Assembly (NCBI GenBank): GCA_029259595.1
Contig: JAJDEW010000150.1
Coordinates: forward strand, 1 to 64,000
DNA length: 64,000 nucleotides
Reading direction: 5' to 3'
Source: Planctomycetota bacterium
GTDB taxonomy: Bacteria > Planctomycetota > UBA1135 > GCA-002686595
Positions 15,418-24,032 of the stretch are shown piece after piece (position 1 is the first letter of the stretch; each line of letters begins with the position of its first letter). The translations under genes and the position numbers were made by a program. Below the pieces are notes generated by a model that was not told the origin of the DNA, ran no database searches, and worked only from the letters and a program-made list of their open reading frames with translations.

Positions 15418-18400
15418 TCACGCGCCCTCGTCTGCCCTCGTCCCCGTTTCTTCCAGCGCTTCTTGCGCGCGACTCCGGCGATGAAAGAGCACGTAGACGG
15501 CGGGGATCAGGACGAGCGTGATGAGCGTCGACGCCGTCAGCCCACCGACGACGGTACGGGCCAGAGGAGCTTGGGCGTCCGCACCCTCTCCGACTCCGAA
15601 GGCCAGTGGAACGAGCGCGAGCACGGTCGTCGCCGTCGTCATCAGGATGGGCCGCAGGCGTCGACGTCCGGCTTCGGCCACGGCGTCCTGGACGGTTGCG
15701 CCTTCGCGCACGAGTCGCCCGGCCTGGTCGACGAGCAGGATCGCGTTGTTGACCACGATGCCGCCCAGCATGATGCAGCCGATCCAGGTCTGGACGTTGA
15801 AGGTCGTGTCGCTGAGGAAGAGCGTGACGAACACTCCGATGGCCGCGAAGGGGACCGAAAACATCACGATCAAGGGGTCGCGCAGGGACTCGTACTGACA
15901 CGCCAGGACCATGTAGACCAGTGCCAGGGCCAGCGCGAAGGACACCACGAGTTCACGGAAGGCTTCCTCTTGCTCTTCGACGCTGCCTGCCACGACCAGC
16001 TCGTGTCCGGCCGGGCGCGGCAGTTCATCGAGGCCGGCTTGCACCTCGCGCGCGACGGAACCGAGGTCGCGGCCGGTCACCCCGGCGCGCACGGTGACGA
16101 GCCTCTGTTGGTTGCGGCGCTCGATGATGAGGGGACCGCGCGTAGGATCGGCCGTGACCAGGTTGCGCAAGGCGACAGGCTCGCCCGAGGGGGTGCTGAG
16201 GGTCAGGTCGAGAACCTCGTCGATCGAGCGCTTCTCGGCCTCGGCGAGTTGTACGAGGATGCGGTACGAGTTGCCGCCCGCCCGGTATTCGCCAGCGCGC
16301 GAACCGGCGAAGGCGGTTTCGAGCGCATCGGTCACGTCGCGGATGCTGAGCCCCACATCGGCGATCTTCTCGCGATCGACGTGGATCTCCTGCTGAGGAA
16401 CGCCGGCGTCGCGGCTGACCTCGACGTCGGTGATCCCGGGGACGTCCCGAACGACGCCTTCGGCCAAGAGCGCCAGCGAACCGAGGGTCTCCAGGTCGTA
16501 GCCGCGGACCTCGACCTCGAGACCCTCCTCGCTGCCCAGAACGCGTTCGAGCAGGAACTGGCCCTGGGGTGCGCGCGTGCGAATCTCCATGCCCGGGATC
16601 GTGCCGGCCAGGCGTGCACGCAGGTCGTCGGCGATGGCGACGTTCGAGCGCGAGCGCCGCGAAGCGGGTTCGAGGGTCAATCGGATCTCGCCGCTCGAGG
16701 CCGCACCGGCGTTGCGCCCGCTGGCGCCCACGGTCACGACCGATGAGACCGTCTCGGGCACGGCCGGCAGCACGATCTCCTCCATGCGGCGCGTCTGTCG
16801 GTCGACGAGGTCGAGGCGCGTGCCGATCTCCATCTTGCCGGTCACCTGCACCTCGCCCTCGTCGCTCGGTGGGAGGTACTCCGTCCCGATGAACGGCACC
16901 AGGAAGACGCTGCTTCCAAGGAGCACGACGGCGCAGACGATCGTCAGCCAGGGGCGCCCGATCACCGCCGTGAGCAGCTCGCCGTAGGCGTCGTTCAGCG
17001 CGCGGAAGCCCGCTTCGGCCATGCGCGCCAGGCGACCGCCGCCGGCAGAGCCGGCCCGGGCGTCGAGCAGCCGCGAGGCGAGCATCGGCACGAGGCTGAG
17101 GGCCACGAGCAGCGAACAGGCCAGCGAGAAGACGATGACGTAGGCCAGCTCCTGGAACAGCACGCCGGAAACGCCGCGGACGTAGGCCAGGGGCAGGAAG
17201 ATGACGAGGGTCGTGATCGTGCTGGCGATGATCGCCGTGGCCACTTCCCCGGCGCCGCGGACCGCGGCCTCGCGGACCGGTTCGTGCTCCTCGGCGCGCC
17301 GCCGGAAGACGTTCTCGAGGACGACGACCGAGCTGTCGACCATCATCCCGACGCCGAGCGCCAGCCCACCCAGCGTCATGAGGTTGAGCGTGAAGCCGCC
17401 GAAGTAGATCAACGCGAAGGTCCCGACGACCGAGATCGGGATCGCCAGCGAGATGACGAGCGTGCTGCGCAGGTTGCGCAGGAAGAACAACAGGACCAGG
17501 ACGGCCAGGCCGCTCCCGTACAGGACCGAGCGCGCGACGTTCGTGATCGAGCGCTCGATGAAGTTGCCCTGATTCGAGACGGGGACGATCCGGATCTGCG
17601 GGTAGGCCTCGTTGACGACGTCGATCTGCGCGAGGATGTTGCGCGCGACTTCGACGGTGTTGGCGTCGGCCTGCTTGCGGATCGCCACACGGATCCCGCG
17701 CTCGCCGTCCACGCGCACGAGTCGCGTCAGCTTCTCGTAGGTGTCGTGGACCTCCGCGACCTGGCGTAGGGTGACTGCGGCCCCGGCTTGTTCCAGAAGG
17801 ACCGTGTTGCGGATCTGCTCGAGGTCGACGTACTCGGCCGGTGCGCGCAGCGTCACCTCGTAGCGACCCTCCTCGAGCTTGCCGGCGGGGCGGTCCAGGT
17901 TGGCGTCGCGCAGCGCGTCGAGCACGCGGTCGAGGGGGATGCCGAGCGCGTTGACCCGGCCCGGGTCGAGCTCGATGCGCACCTCGCGCGTGTAGCCGCC
18001 CCAGACGTCGACCTGGGCGACGCCGGGGACGCGCGCGAAGCGGTAGCGCACCTGATCTTCGACCAGCTCGGTCAGGGCGACAGGGTCCAGGCGACTGGAG
18101 ATGCCAAGGATGACGACCGGGAAGCTCGCCACGTCGAACTTCGACACGCGCGGGCGCACGACCTCCTCGGGCAACTCGCTGAGCTCGGCCTCGATCTGGC
18201 CCTGCAGCTCGATCGCGGCCGCGTCGAGATCCGTGCCCCAGGCAAAGCGCACACTCAGCGTACTGCGGCCCTCGGAGGATTCCGACGTGATCTCCTCGAC
18301 GCCGGGAACCGTGGCGACGATCTCTTCGAGGATCTGCGTGACGAGCCGCTCGATCACCTCGGGGCTGGCGCCCTCGTATTCGGTGCGGACCGTGACGGTC

Positions 18401-18528
18401 GGGAGCTCGACGTCGGGCAGGAGGTCGATCCGCAGGCGATCGAGCGAGACGATCCCGAGGACCACGATCATGAGCGTGACCATGGTCGTGAAGACCGGCC
18501 GACGCACGCTCGCGAGCGGCAGGTTCAT
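15418..18528 (-). CDS. RND efflux transporter, permease subunit
   Basis: A 1036-residue inner-membrane pump subunit of the AcrB/HAE1 type, full length. Near the N-terminus, [22 protein letters not shown] is the first membrane helix (shown in part), followed by [19 protein letters not shown]. In the fourth helix the proton-relay stretch reads [14 protein letters not shown]: one Asp is kept, but the second Asp usual in HAE1 pumps is Ser. The C-terminal half repeats the fold (GIGCIM-type helix, then [20 protein letters not shown]). The ATG at 18528 overlaps the adaptor's TGA by 4 bases (ATGA), so translation is coupled. No TolC-like channel is in the window. The exported compound cannot be inferred. 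Confidence 0.93.
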   Translation of the reverse strand: MNLPLASVRRPVFTTMVTLMIVVLGIVSLDRLRIDLLPDVELPTVTVRTEYEGASPEVIERLVTQILEEIVATVPGVEEITSESSEGRSTLSVRFAWGTDLDAAAIELQGQIEAELSELPEEVVRPRVSKFDVASFPVVILGISSRLDPVALTELVEDQVRYRFARVPGVAQVDVWGGYTREVRIELDPGRVNALGIPLDRVLDALRDANLDRPAGKLEEGRYEVTLRAPAEYVDLEQIRNTVLLEQAGAAVTLRQVAEVHDTYEKLTRLVRVDGERGIRVAIRKQADANTVEVARNILAQIDVVNEAYPQIRIVPVSNQGNFIERSITNVARSVLYGSGLAVLVLLFFLRNLRSTLVISLAIPISVVGTFALIYFGGFTLNLMTLGGLALGVGMMVDSSVVVLENVFRRRAEEHEPVREAAVRGAGEVATAIIASTITTLVIFLPLAYVRGVSGVLFQELAYVIVFSLACSLLVALSLVPMLASRLLDARAGSAGGGRLARMAEAGFRALNDAYGELLTAVIGRPWLTIVCAVVLLGSSVFLVPFIGTEYLPPSDEGEVQVTGKMEIGTRLDLVDRQTRRMEEIVLPAVPETVSSVVTVGASGRNAGAASSGEIRLTLEPASRRSRSNVAIADDLRARLAGTIPGMEIRTRAPQGQFLLERVLGSEEGLEVEVRGYDLETLGSLALLAEGVVRDVPGITDVEVSRDAGVPQQEIHVDREKIADVGLSIRDVTDALETAFAGSRAGEYRAGGNSYRILVQLAEAEKRSIDEVLDLTLSTPSGEPVALRNLVTADPTRGPLIIERRNQQRLVTVRAGVTGRDLGSVAREVQAGLDELPRPAGHELVVAGSVEEQEEAFRELVVSFALALALVYMVLACQYESLRDPLIVMFSVPFAAIGVFVTLFLSDTTFNVQTWIGCIMLGGIVVNNAILLVDQAGRLVREGATVQDAVAEAGRRRLRPILMTTATTVLALVPLAFGVGEGADAQAPLARTVVGGLTASTLITLVLIPAVYVLFHRRSRAQEALEETGTRADEGA

Positions 18529-19811
18529 CGCTCGTCGTCGATGACGGAGACGCGGCTGCCGTCGTCGCACAGCTCCTGTCCGAGGGTGACGACGTGTCCG
18601 GTGAGGCCCTCGGCGAAGACCTGGACGCGGGCACCCTCGCGGATGCCGAGCTCGACGGGCCGCCAGCTCACGAAGGGCTCGCCGGTGTCGTCGAGCGAGA
18701 AGACGCCGGTGTGACCACCGCGCTCGGCGATGGCGTCGAAGGGGACCGAGACAGCGTCCGCGGCGTGCTCGAGCTCGAGGACGGCGCGGACGAACATGCC
18801 GGGCTTCAGGGCCTCGTCGGGATTGTCGACGATGAGCTCGATGCGGGCCTGGCGGGTCGAGCGTCGGAAGATCGGGGCAATGCGCACGATCTCGCCGTCG
18901 AACACGCGCTCGGGATAGGCGTCGGTCGAGATCGAAGCGCGTTGGCCGATACGCAGGCGGGCGTAATCGCGCTCGGGAACGAAGACGACGGCGACGATCG
19001 GATCGAGTTCGACGATGGAGAGCAGCGCTCCGTTGGGGGAGACGGTGCCGCCCTCGTCGATGAAGCGCTCGGCGACGACCCGCTTGTCGTCGCCACCGGT
19101 CCAGTCGGCGGTGACGCGGGCGTAGCCCGAGCGGATGCGCGCTCCCTCGAGCGCGGCTTCCGCGCGCGCGACGTTCGCATCGGTCACCTGGACGTGGGCC
19201 CGGCTCGCGAGCTCCTCGGAGCGCGCAGCATCCAGCTGGGAATCGGAGGTGACGCCCTCCTCGCGCAGGGTCTTTGCGCGCTGCAGCGCGCGCTCCGCGA
19301 TCTCGAGTGCGCTCCTTGCTTCGGCTTGACTGGCGTGTGCCACGGCGAGCGAGGCTTCGGCCTCGCGCACGGCCTGGACGAGCTCGTCGTCGTCGAGCCA
19401 GGCGACGATCTGGCCGCGCTCCACGATGTCGCCCAGGTCGACCTCGAGGCGTTGGAGACGTCCGGCGACCTTGGGCGCGGCGATCAGTTCCTGGGCCGCC
19501 TCGAGCGTCCCGCTGAAGGTGCGACGCAGGGTGATCCTGCCGCGGTCGGCCGTGCCGACTTGGACGGGAACCGGAATCCGCTCACCGGTGGCGCGGACAC
19601 CGCCATCGGAGAGTTCGGAGAGCCGCAGCTGAATCGCTTGGCCCAGGGCCCCGGCGCCGACGGCGAGGACCAGGAAGAGGAAGAATCGTTTCAAGGGTGG
19701 AGAGAGGGTGCCCAGACGATACCCCGCGCGGCCGGAGGATGGGAGGGGCCGGGGCCGTGCATCGGGCGCCGCGGGGGTGGGCTGCCCGGGTCGGCGGAGC
19801 CCGTCCTTCAT
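18525..19811 (-). CDS. RND pump periplasmic adaptor (membrane fusion protein)
   Basis: Up to 428 residues, HlyD/AcrA family. A membrane anchor ([20 protein letters not shown]) is followed by a barrel-sandwich half ([40 protein letters not shown]). Next come a helical hairpin at ~130-210 and the second lipoyl half and beta-barrel region ([30 protein letters not shown]). It links the pump to an outer-membrane channel. The ATG at 19811 lies 5 bases from a TAGCTG box, which supports it. A TTG at 19694 would give a more typical N-terminus right before the anchor and is a real alternative. First gene of the two-gene operon, divergent from the pilin operon. Confidence 0.9.
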   Translation of the reverse strand: MKDGLRRPGQPTPAAPDARPRPLPSSGRAGYRLGTLSPPLKRFFLFLVLAVGAGALGQAIQLRLSELSDGGVRATGERIPVPVQVGTADRGRITLRRTFSGTLEAAQELIAAPKVAGRLQRLEVDLGDIVERGQIVAWLDDDELVQAVREAEASLAVAHASQAEARSALEIAERALQRAKTLREEGVTSDSQLDAARSEELASRAHVQVTDANVARAEAALEGARIRSGYARVTADWTGGDDKRVVAERFIDEGGTVSPNGALLSIVELDPIVAVVFVPERDYARLRIGQRASISTDAYPERVFDGEIVRIAPIFRRSTRQARIELIVDNPDEALKPGMFVRAVLELEHAADAVSVPFDAIAERGGHTGVFSLDDTGEPFVSWRPVELGIREGARVQVFAEGLTGHVVTLGQELCDDGSRVSVIDDER

Positions 19812-19883
19812 TTCCGCAGCTAGCCCTCATCCTTTGGCGTGATCTGGCCGATCGCCATCGGATCCACCGCTTGAGGACTTGCC

Positions 19884-20435
19884 ATGCCCGACGCGTCCGA
19901 AACGTCTGTCCCTCGTAAGAAATTTCTGGTGAGCGCACCCCTTCAGGTGTCGGTCGCCCTGTCCGTGCTGGGCACCGTGGTCTTGTTCACCGGTGTCTAT
20001 GCGGTGGCGATCTTGCTCGTGGGTTCCGACGGCTCGAGCTGGGACGACCTCTCGAGCCAGGCGGCCACCCGATTGGGCATGCTCGTGACCGGCGTCTACT
20101 TCCTGCTGGTGCTCCTGGCGGTGTTCGTCGTGGCGATCCGCAGCACGCATCGGATCGCGGGCCCACTCGGCGTGATCGAGGCTGCCGCTCGGGGCATGCT
20201 GGAAGGTGACTTGGAACAGCGGCTCGAGCTGCGCGACCGGGATCACCTGAAGTCCTTGGCCGAGGCCATGACCGAGATCCGCAAGCGCTGGCAGACCGAG
20301 CGGGAGGCGCGCCGCGACTATCACGTCCGTTTCCGACAGGCCCTCGAGGAAGGCGACCTCGGAAAGCTCGGGCAGCTGCACCAGGAGTTCGCGGGAACGT
20401 TCGTCGAGCTCGAAACGGAACGGGAGGCGGCCTGA
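19884..20435 (+). CDS. Two-helix membrane protein with HAMP domain, no output domain
   Basis: A 183-residue inner-membrane protein. Two transmembrane helices lie at ~20-45 and ~70-93, separated by a short outside loop. A HAMP linker at ~95-147 (HRIAGPLGVIEAAARGMLEG; RDRDHLKSLAEAMTEI) and a charged helix follow. There is no kinase, cyclase or methyl-accepting region, so it is a stand-alone HAMP protein. It is the first gene of a same-strand run with three pilin-like genes and a HEAT protein, all within 16 bases of each other or overlapping. It may sense or anchor the pilin complex; that is inference from the operon. The ATG follows GAGGA at a short distance. Confidence 0.7.
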   Translation: MPDASETSVPRKKFLVSAPLQVSVALSVLGTVVLFTGVYAVAILLVGSDGSSWDDLSSQAATRLGMLVTGVYFLLVLLAVFVVAIRSTHRIAGPLGVIEAAARGMLEGDLEQRLELRDRDHLKSLAEAMTEIRKRWQTEREARRDYHVRFRQALEEGDLGKLGQLHQEFAGTFVELETEREAA

Positions 20436-20451
20436 GCGTGGTCGCAGCGTC

Positions 20452-20928
20452 ATGATCCAGCCTTCCATGCAGCGCAAGTCCTCGAGGTCTTCGGGGTTCA
20501 CGGTCGTCGAAGTGGTCGTGGCGTTGACGATCGCATCGATCGGTTTGCTCGGCCTGTCGAGCGCGATGGCGACGGGCGCCAAACTCCAGAGCCGGACCGA
20601 ACAATTCGCGGCCGCGAGCCGGGCCGCGCGACTCGTTCACGAGCGGATGCACGGTGGAGACCTCGACGCTCGCTTCGACGAGTTCCAGGCAGCTCCGATC
20701 CTGGAGATCGGCTCGCTGCGGGTCACGGTGACGTTTCCCGAGCAAGTCCTGATCGACGCCATCGGAGGACCGGTCCCCGCGCAGTGGAGGTACCGGGACA
20801 CCGACTTGGACGGCGAGGTCGAGCGCGACGACGACGCTTCGTCGCGGGCGAGCTTGGTTCCGGTCGCCGTCGAGGTGACCTGGCAGGGGGGCGAGCTGCG
20901 GACCTTCTTCCTCGTGACCGAAAGATGA
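20452..20928 (+). CDS. Type IV pilin-like protein (PilV/GspI-like minor pseudopilin)
   Basis: A 158-residue prepilin. The leader ends in a cleavage site SSG|FTVVEVVVAL with the conserved Glu at +5, followed by a hydrophobic helix (IASIGLLGLSSAMATG), as required by prepilin peptidase. The globular part is short and beta-rich and contains a D-T-D-L-D-G-E type acidic loop (about residues 118-126) that may bind calcium. An internal ATG at 20467 gives a shorter leader and is equally plausible. It overlaps the next gene by 4 bases (ATGA). Minor pilins of this kind prime pilus or type II secretion pseudopilus assembly in the inner membrane. No peptidase or motor ATPase is in the window. Confidence 0.78.
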   Translation: MIQPSMQRKSSRSSGFTVVEVVVALTIASIGLLGLSSAMATGAKLQSRTEQFAAASRAARLVHERMHGGDLDARFDEFQAAPILEIGSLRVTVTFPEQVLIDAIGGPVPAQWRYRDTDLDGEVERDDDASSRASLVPVAVEVTWQGGELRTFFLVTER

Positions 20929-21494
20929 ACCCGAACTCAGGCAAGCGAACGCGCCGAAGCGGACTCACGGTGCTCGAACTCGTGGTCACCGTGGGAATCT
21001 CCCTGGTCTTGTTCTCGCTCCTGTTCCAGGCCATGAGCGGGCTGCTGGGGCTCTCGAGCACGACGCTGACGATGGGCCGTCTCGAAGAGTCGGCCGGCCG
21101 CTCGACGACGAAGATCGCGTCGGAGCTGCGCTGGGCGGATCCCGACTCCCTGTTGATCACGGCCGAGAGCGGTTCGAGTCGCGTCGACTGTCGGCTCGCG
21201 GAGGGCTGGGACGGTGCCGAGACGGTGTGGTCGACCCCCGTGTCGTTTCGCTACGTTCCCTCGAACCAGGACACGAACGAGAACGGTGTCGCGGACGAAG
21301 GCAGCATCGTTCGAGTCCAGGACGGGCGTACACGAACGCTCTGTAGCAACGTCACAGAAGGCGGCTTCGTGATCGGTGTGGAGAACGGGGCGGTCACCGT
21401 GGAGGTGACCGTGGTCGCTCTGGATCGCGAAGGTCGCGCGCTGGCAGGCACGTCCCAAGCCGCCGCCCATCTCTTGAACAGGAGTTCGTGGTAA
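20925..21494 (+). CDS. Type IV pilin-like protein (PilW/GspJ-like)
   Basis: A 189-residue prepilin-type protein starting at the ATG of an ATGA overlap with the previous gene. The cleavage region reads RSG|LTVLELVVTVG with Glu at +5, followed by a hydrophobic helix. The C-terminal domain is beta-rich and holds a calcium-loop-like D-T-N-E-N-G-V-A-D-E segment, which is typical of PilW-type minor pilins. The longer open frame to 20784 runs over the previous gene and is a shadow. It probably forms a priming complex with its two pilin-like neighbours. Confidence 0.8.
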   Translation: MNPNSGKRTRRSGLTVLELVVTVGISLVLFSLLFQAMSGLLGLSSTTLTMGRLEESAGRSTTKIASELRWADPDSLLITAESGSSRVDCRLAEGWDGAETVWSTPVSFRYVPSNQDTNENGVADEGSIVRVQDGRTRTLCSNVTEGGFVIGVENGAVTVEVTVVALDREGRALAGTSQAAAHLLNRSSW

Positions 21495-22675
21495 CCATGC
21501 GACGTCGCCGAACAAGACGGTCTCGCCGGAGCGGGAGTGCGCTGGTCGTGGTCATCTTCGCCGTCCTCGGGCTCGCGGCGGTGAGCGCCGCGGTCGTATC
21601 GACGAGCCTGTTCCGCTACGGAGCGGCACGGGGGGTGCACGAGGCTGAGCGTGCCTTCCAGGCGGCTTCCAGCGGGATCGACCTGGCCTTGTACGAGCTG
21701 CAAGAAGGCGTCGACCTCACCGGCGACGAAACCGGCGAAGTGACCGGGGAGATCTTCGGTTGCAGTTACGCGGTGACGGTCGCTCCGGCCTACACGGGCA
21801 AGGGGGAGTACACCTTGACCGCGTCCGCCCGACAGGGGCGCACCCGCAGCGGGATCGAGGTCATCGTCTCCTCGGATCGCAATGTCGGCTACGCGATCCT
21901 GGCCAAGGAGGGTCTGAGCCTGAACGGGTCCTTCATGGTCGACAGCTACGACTCACGCCTCGGCAGCTACCCCTCGCAGGTCTTCGGGGATCACGCCAAG
22001 GATGGCGGCGACGTTTCCAGCAACTGGAACATCCTCACGAGCGCTCCGGTGTGGGGAGACGCGCGGCCGGGCCCGACCTTTCAGGTGCTCGGCGATCCGT
22101 CGAATGTCAGCGGTTCCACGTCGCCGGCGCCGTTCCCCGTCACCGTGCGGTCCATTCCCTACGAGCCGGTCAGCGCTTCGCTCGGAGAGTACTCGGGCTC
22201 TTCCCTGCTGGCGGGTGGCGTCCACCGCTACTCTTCGTTGAGGATGTCATCGCGCGACACGCTGACGATCGACGGCGACGTGACGCTGTACGTCGACGGT
22301 GACTTCAAGATGTCCGGGCGGGCACAGATCTTGGTTCAAACCGGCGCGAACTTGACCATCTACCACGGCAGCGGGGACGTGAGCCTGACGGGGGCCGGCA
22401 TCGTCAATCAGGAAGCTTCACCTGCGAGCGTGAGCTTCATCTCGTCCACGACCGGGGACTTCAAGTATGCCGGCAACTCGTCCTTCTACGGGCTCGTCTA
22501 CGCACCCGAGGCGGCGATGACCGTGGTCGGAAACGCGGACTTTCACGGCGCCATCGTCGCGCGCGATGCCCAGTTCCGGGGCAATGGCGCCGTGCACTAC
22601 GATGAAGCCCTGCAGCTGCCGGAGGGTTTGGTACCTCCGTTCCGGCTCGAGTCCGCGTACCCCAGCGGGGACTGA
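21488..22675 (+). CDS. PilX-like pilus assembly protein
   Basis: A 395-residue protein with an Arg-rich head and a single hydrophobic helix (SGSALVVVIFAVLGLAAVSA) that lacks the +5 Glu, as in PilX/GspK-type minor pilins. The C-terminal ~250 residues are rich in Gly, Ser and Val with short beta repeats (LTIDGDVTLYVDGDFKMSG; TIYHGSGDVSLTGAGIV; NSSFYGLVYAPEA), resembling the beta-helical end domain of PilX-like proteins. A GTG at 21488 lies 3 bases after AGGAG. An ATG at 21497 is the alternative and lies 12 bases after it. It overlaps the end of the PilW-like gene. It probably caps the minor-pilin complex. Confidence 0.75.
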   Translation: MVTMRRRRTRRSRRSGSALVVVIFAVLGLAAVSAAVVSTSLFRYGAARGVHEAERAFQAASSGIDLALYELQEGVDLTGDETGEVTGEIFGCSYAVTVAPAYTGKGEYTLTASARQGRTRSGIEVIVSSDRNVGYAILAKEGLSLNGSFMVDSYDSRLGSYPSQVFGDHAKDGGDVSSNWNILTSAPVWGDARPGPTFQVLGDPSNVSGSTSPAPFPVTVRSIPYEPVSASLGEYSGSSLLAGGVHRYSSLRMSSRDTLTIDGDVTLYVDGDFKMSGRAQILVQTGANLTIYHGSGDVSLTGAGIVNQEASPASVSFISSTTGDFKYAGNSSFYGLVYAPEAAMTVVGNADFHGAIVARDAQFRGNGAVHYDEALQLPEGLVPPFRLESAYPSGD

Positions 22676-22681
22676 ACGACG

Positions 22682-23584
22682 ATGCTCAGGGAGGCCGCGC
22701 TGCTCCTCGCCCTCGTGGGCTGGTTGCCGATGGATGCCATGGGCCAAGAGGCCGAGGACCGCGTGGACGAGGTTCTGGACGCGTGGCGACGGCATCCGGC
22801 GCGAGCCGAGAAGAAGGTCGGTGAGCGGCTGGCGGCGATCGGTCCAGCGGCGATTCCGTACCTGGGTACGCTGCTCGTCGAAGAGCCCGAGCGCGTACCG
22901 GTCGCGGAGATCGCGCGCTGCCTCGGACACCACGGCGGCGATCGTGTCGTCGGCCCGCTCAGCGCCCTGCTCGGCTCCACGGAACGAAGTCACCGCGAGA
23001 GCGCCGTGATGGCGCTCGGAAGCTCCCGTTCGGCCGCGGCCCTGGAGCCCTTGGTCACGGCCCTGGGAGACGATCACATCCGCGTTCGCCTGGGGGCGTG
23101 CCCGGCACTGGTCGCGCTGGTTCGAGCCGAGGCGGTCGAGGCTCCGATCGAGCTCCTGAGCCAAGCCGTCAAGGACCACGGCCACAAGGACGCCTTCGCT
23201 CTGGCCCTGGCAAACCTGCCCGGGGACGAGGCGCGCCAGGCGCTCTACGACCTCCTGACCTACGCCTTCGACGACGACGTGGCGCTGGCCGCGATGGGGG
23301 GGTTGTGGGAGGTTCCGCGACCCGGCGATGCCGCGGTCGTCCATCCCCTCGTCTTGGATCCGCGCACCTTGGGCGTCTGCAAGAAGGCGAGCCTTCTGAT
23401 GGGGCGCCTCGAGTACCGCCCCGCGGTGCGGGATCTGATCGATCTGCTCTACGACGCGGACGACGGGCTGGTGAAGAACGCGCACTGGTCCTTGAGGCGC
23501 ATCACGAAGCTCTCCGTGGGTCCGGATCCCGAGGCCTGGGAAATCTGGTGGGAACGCGTCGGCTCACGCGCGAGTTTCCAATAG
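22682..23584 (+). CDS. Secreted HEAT-repeat protein
   Basis: A 300-residue protein with a short signal peptide (MLREAALLLALVGWLPMDAM, then GQ). The rest is helical repeats of the HEAT/PBS-lyase type, about 30 residues each. They contain pairs such as GPAAIPYLGTLL, HHGGDRVVGPLSALLG and LGSSRSAAALEPLVTALGDD. HEAT arrays are protein-binding scaffolds. It starts 6 bases after the PilX-like gene, so it belongs to the pilin operon and may bind the pilin complex outside the membrane; that partner is inference. No enzyme residues are visible. Confidence 0.75.
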   Translation: MLREAALLLALVGWLPMDAMGQEAEDRVDEVLDAWRRHPARAEKKVGERLAAIGPAAIPYLGTLLVEEPERVPVAEIARCLGHHGGDRVVGPLSALLGSTERSHRESAVMALGSSRSAAALEPLVTALGDDHIRVRLGACPALVALVRAEAVEAPIELLSQAVKDHGHKDAFALALANLPGDEARQALYDLLTYAFDDDVALAAMGGLWEVPRPGDAAVVHPLVLDPRTLGVCKKASLLMGRLEYRPAVRDLIDLLYDADDGLVKNAHWSLRRITKLSVGPDPEAWEIWWERVGSRASFQ

Positions 23585-23636
23585 CAGCTGTCGCTCCAAG
23601 GAGGCGCGACCAAGGACGCACGCCCGGCGCGGGCTG

Positions 23637-24029
23637 CTAAAGCGAGCTCAGCTGGTGCTCGGTGAGCGGCTTGACGAGAAAGCCCTTGATGAGATCGCTC
23701 GTGTCGGCCCGGGCCTGGTCGCGCGGATTCTCGGAACTCGACAGCATGTAGATGCGCGTCGTGCGGAGACGGTCGTCTTCGAGGCCCTGGAACGCGTCGA
23801 GGAACTCGAAGCCGTTCATCATCGGCATGTTGATGTCGAGGAAGACGACGTCGGGCGGGTAGTAGTCGTCGCTTTCCGGCCTGCCCTCCAGGAAGTACTG
23901 GAGGGCGCGGGATCCCGTGGTGGCGACGTCGATGCGCTCCGCGAAATCGTTCTCGCGCAGGACCTCGGAGTGGATGAGGTTGTCGACCGAATCATCATCG
24001 ACGAGCAGGACGCACTTGTGACGGGGCAT
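23637..24029 (-). CDS. Single-domain response regulator (CheY/Rcp1-like)
   Basis: A 130-residue receiver domain with no output domain. The acidic pocket is D11-D12-D13, the phospho-acceptor is Asp65 (VVFLDINMPMMNG), the switch Ser is in MLSSSEN, and the invariant lysine is Lys120 (FLVKPL). It starts 3 bases after the stop of the histidine kinase upstream, so the two form a pair. Receivers of this type often relay phosphate or act by protein contact. No target is visible here. It converges with the HEAT-repeat gene. Confidence 0.93.
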   Translation of the reverse strand: MPRHKCVLLVDDDSVDNLIHSEVLRENDFAERIDVATTGSRALQYFLEGRPESDDYYPPDVVFLDINMPMMNGFEFLDAFQGLEDDRLRTTRIYMLSSSENPRDQARADTSDLIKGFLVKPLTEHQLSSL

Positions 24030-24032
24030 GGA

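Noticed and set aside
23582-23639. TAGCAGC ... GCTGCTA inverted pair between two convergent genes
   Set aside because: The match is short and both copies include stop codons, so it is more likely chance than a third CTAG-type element.
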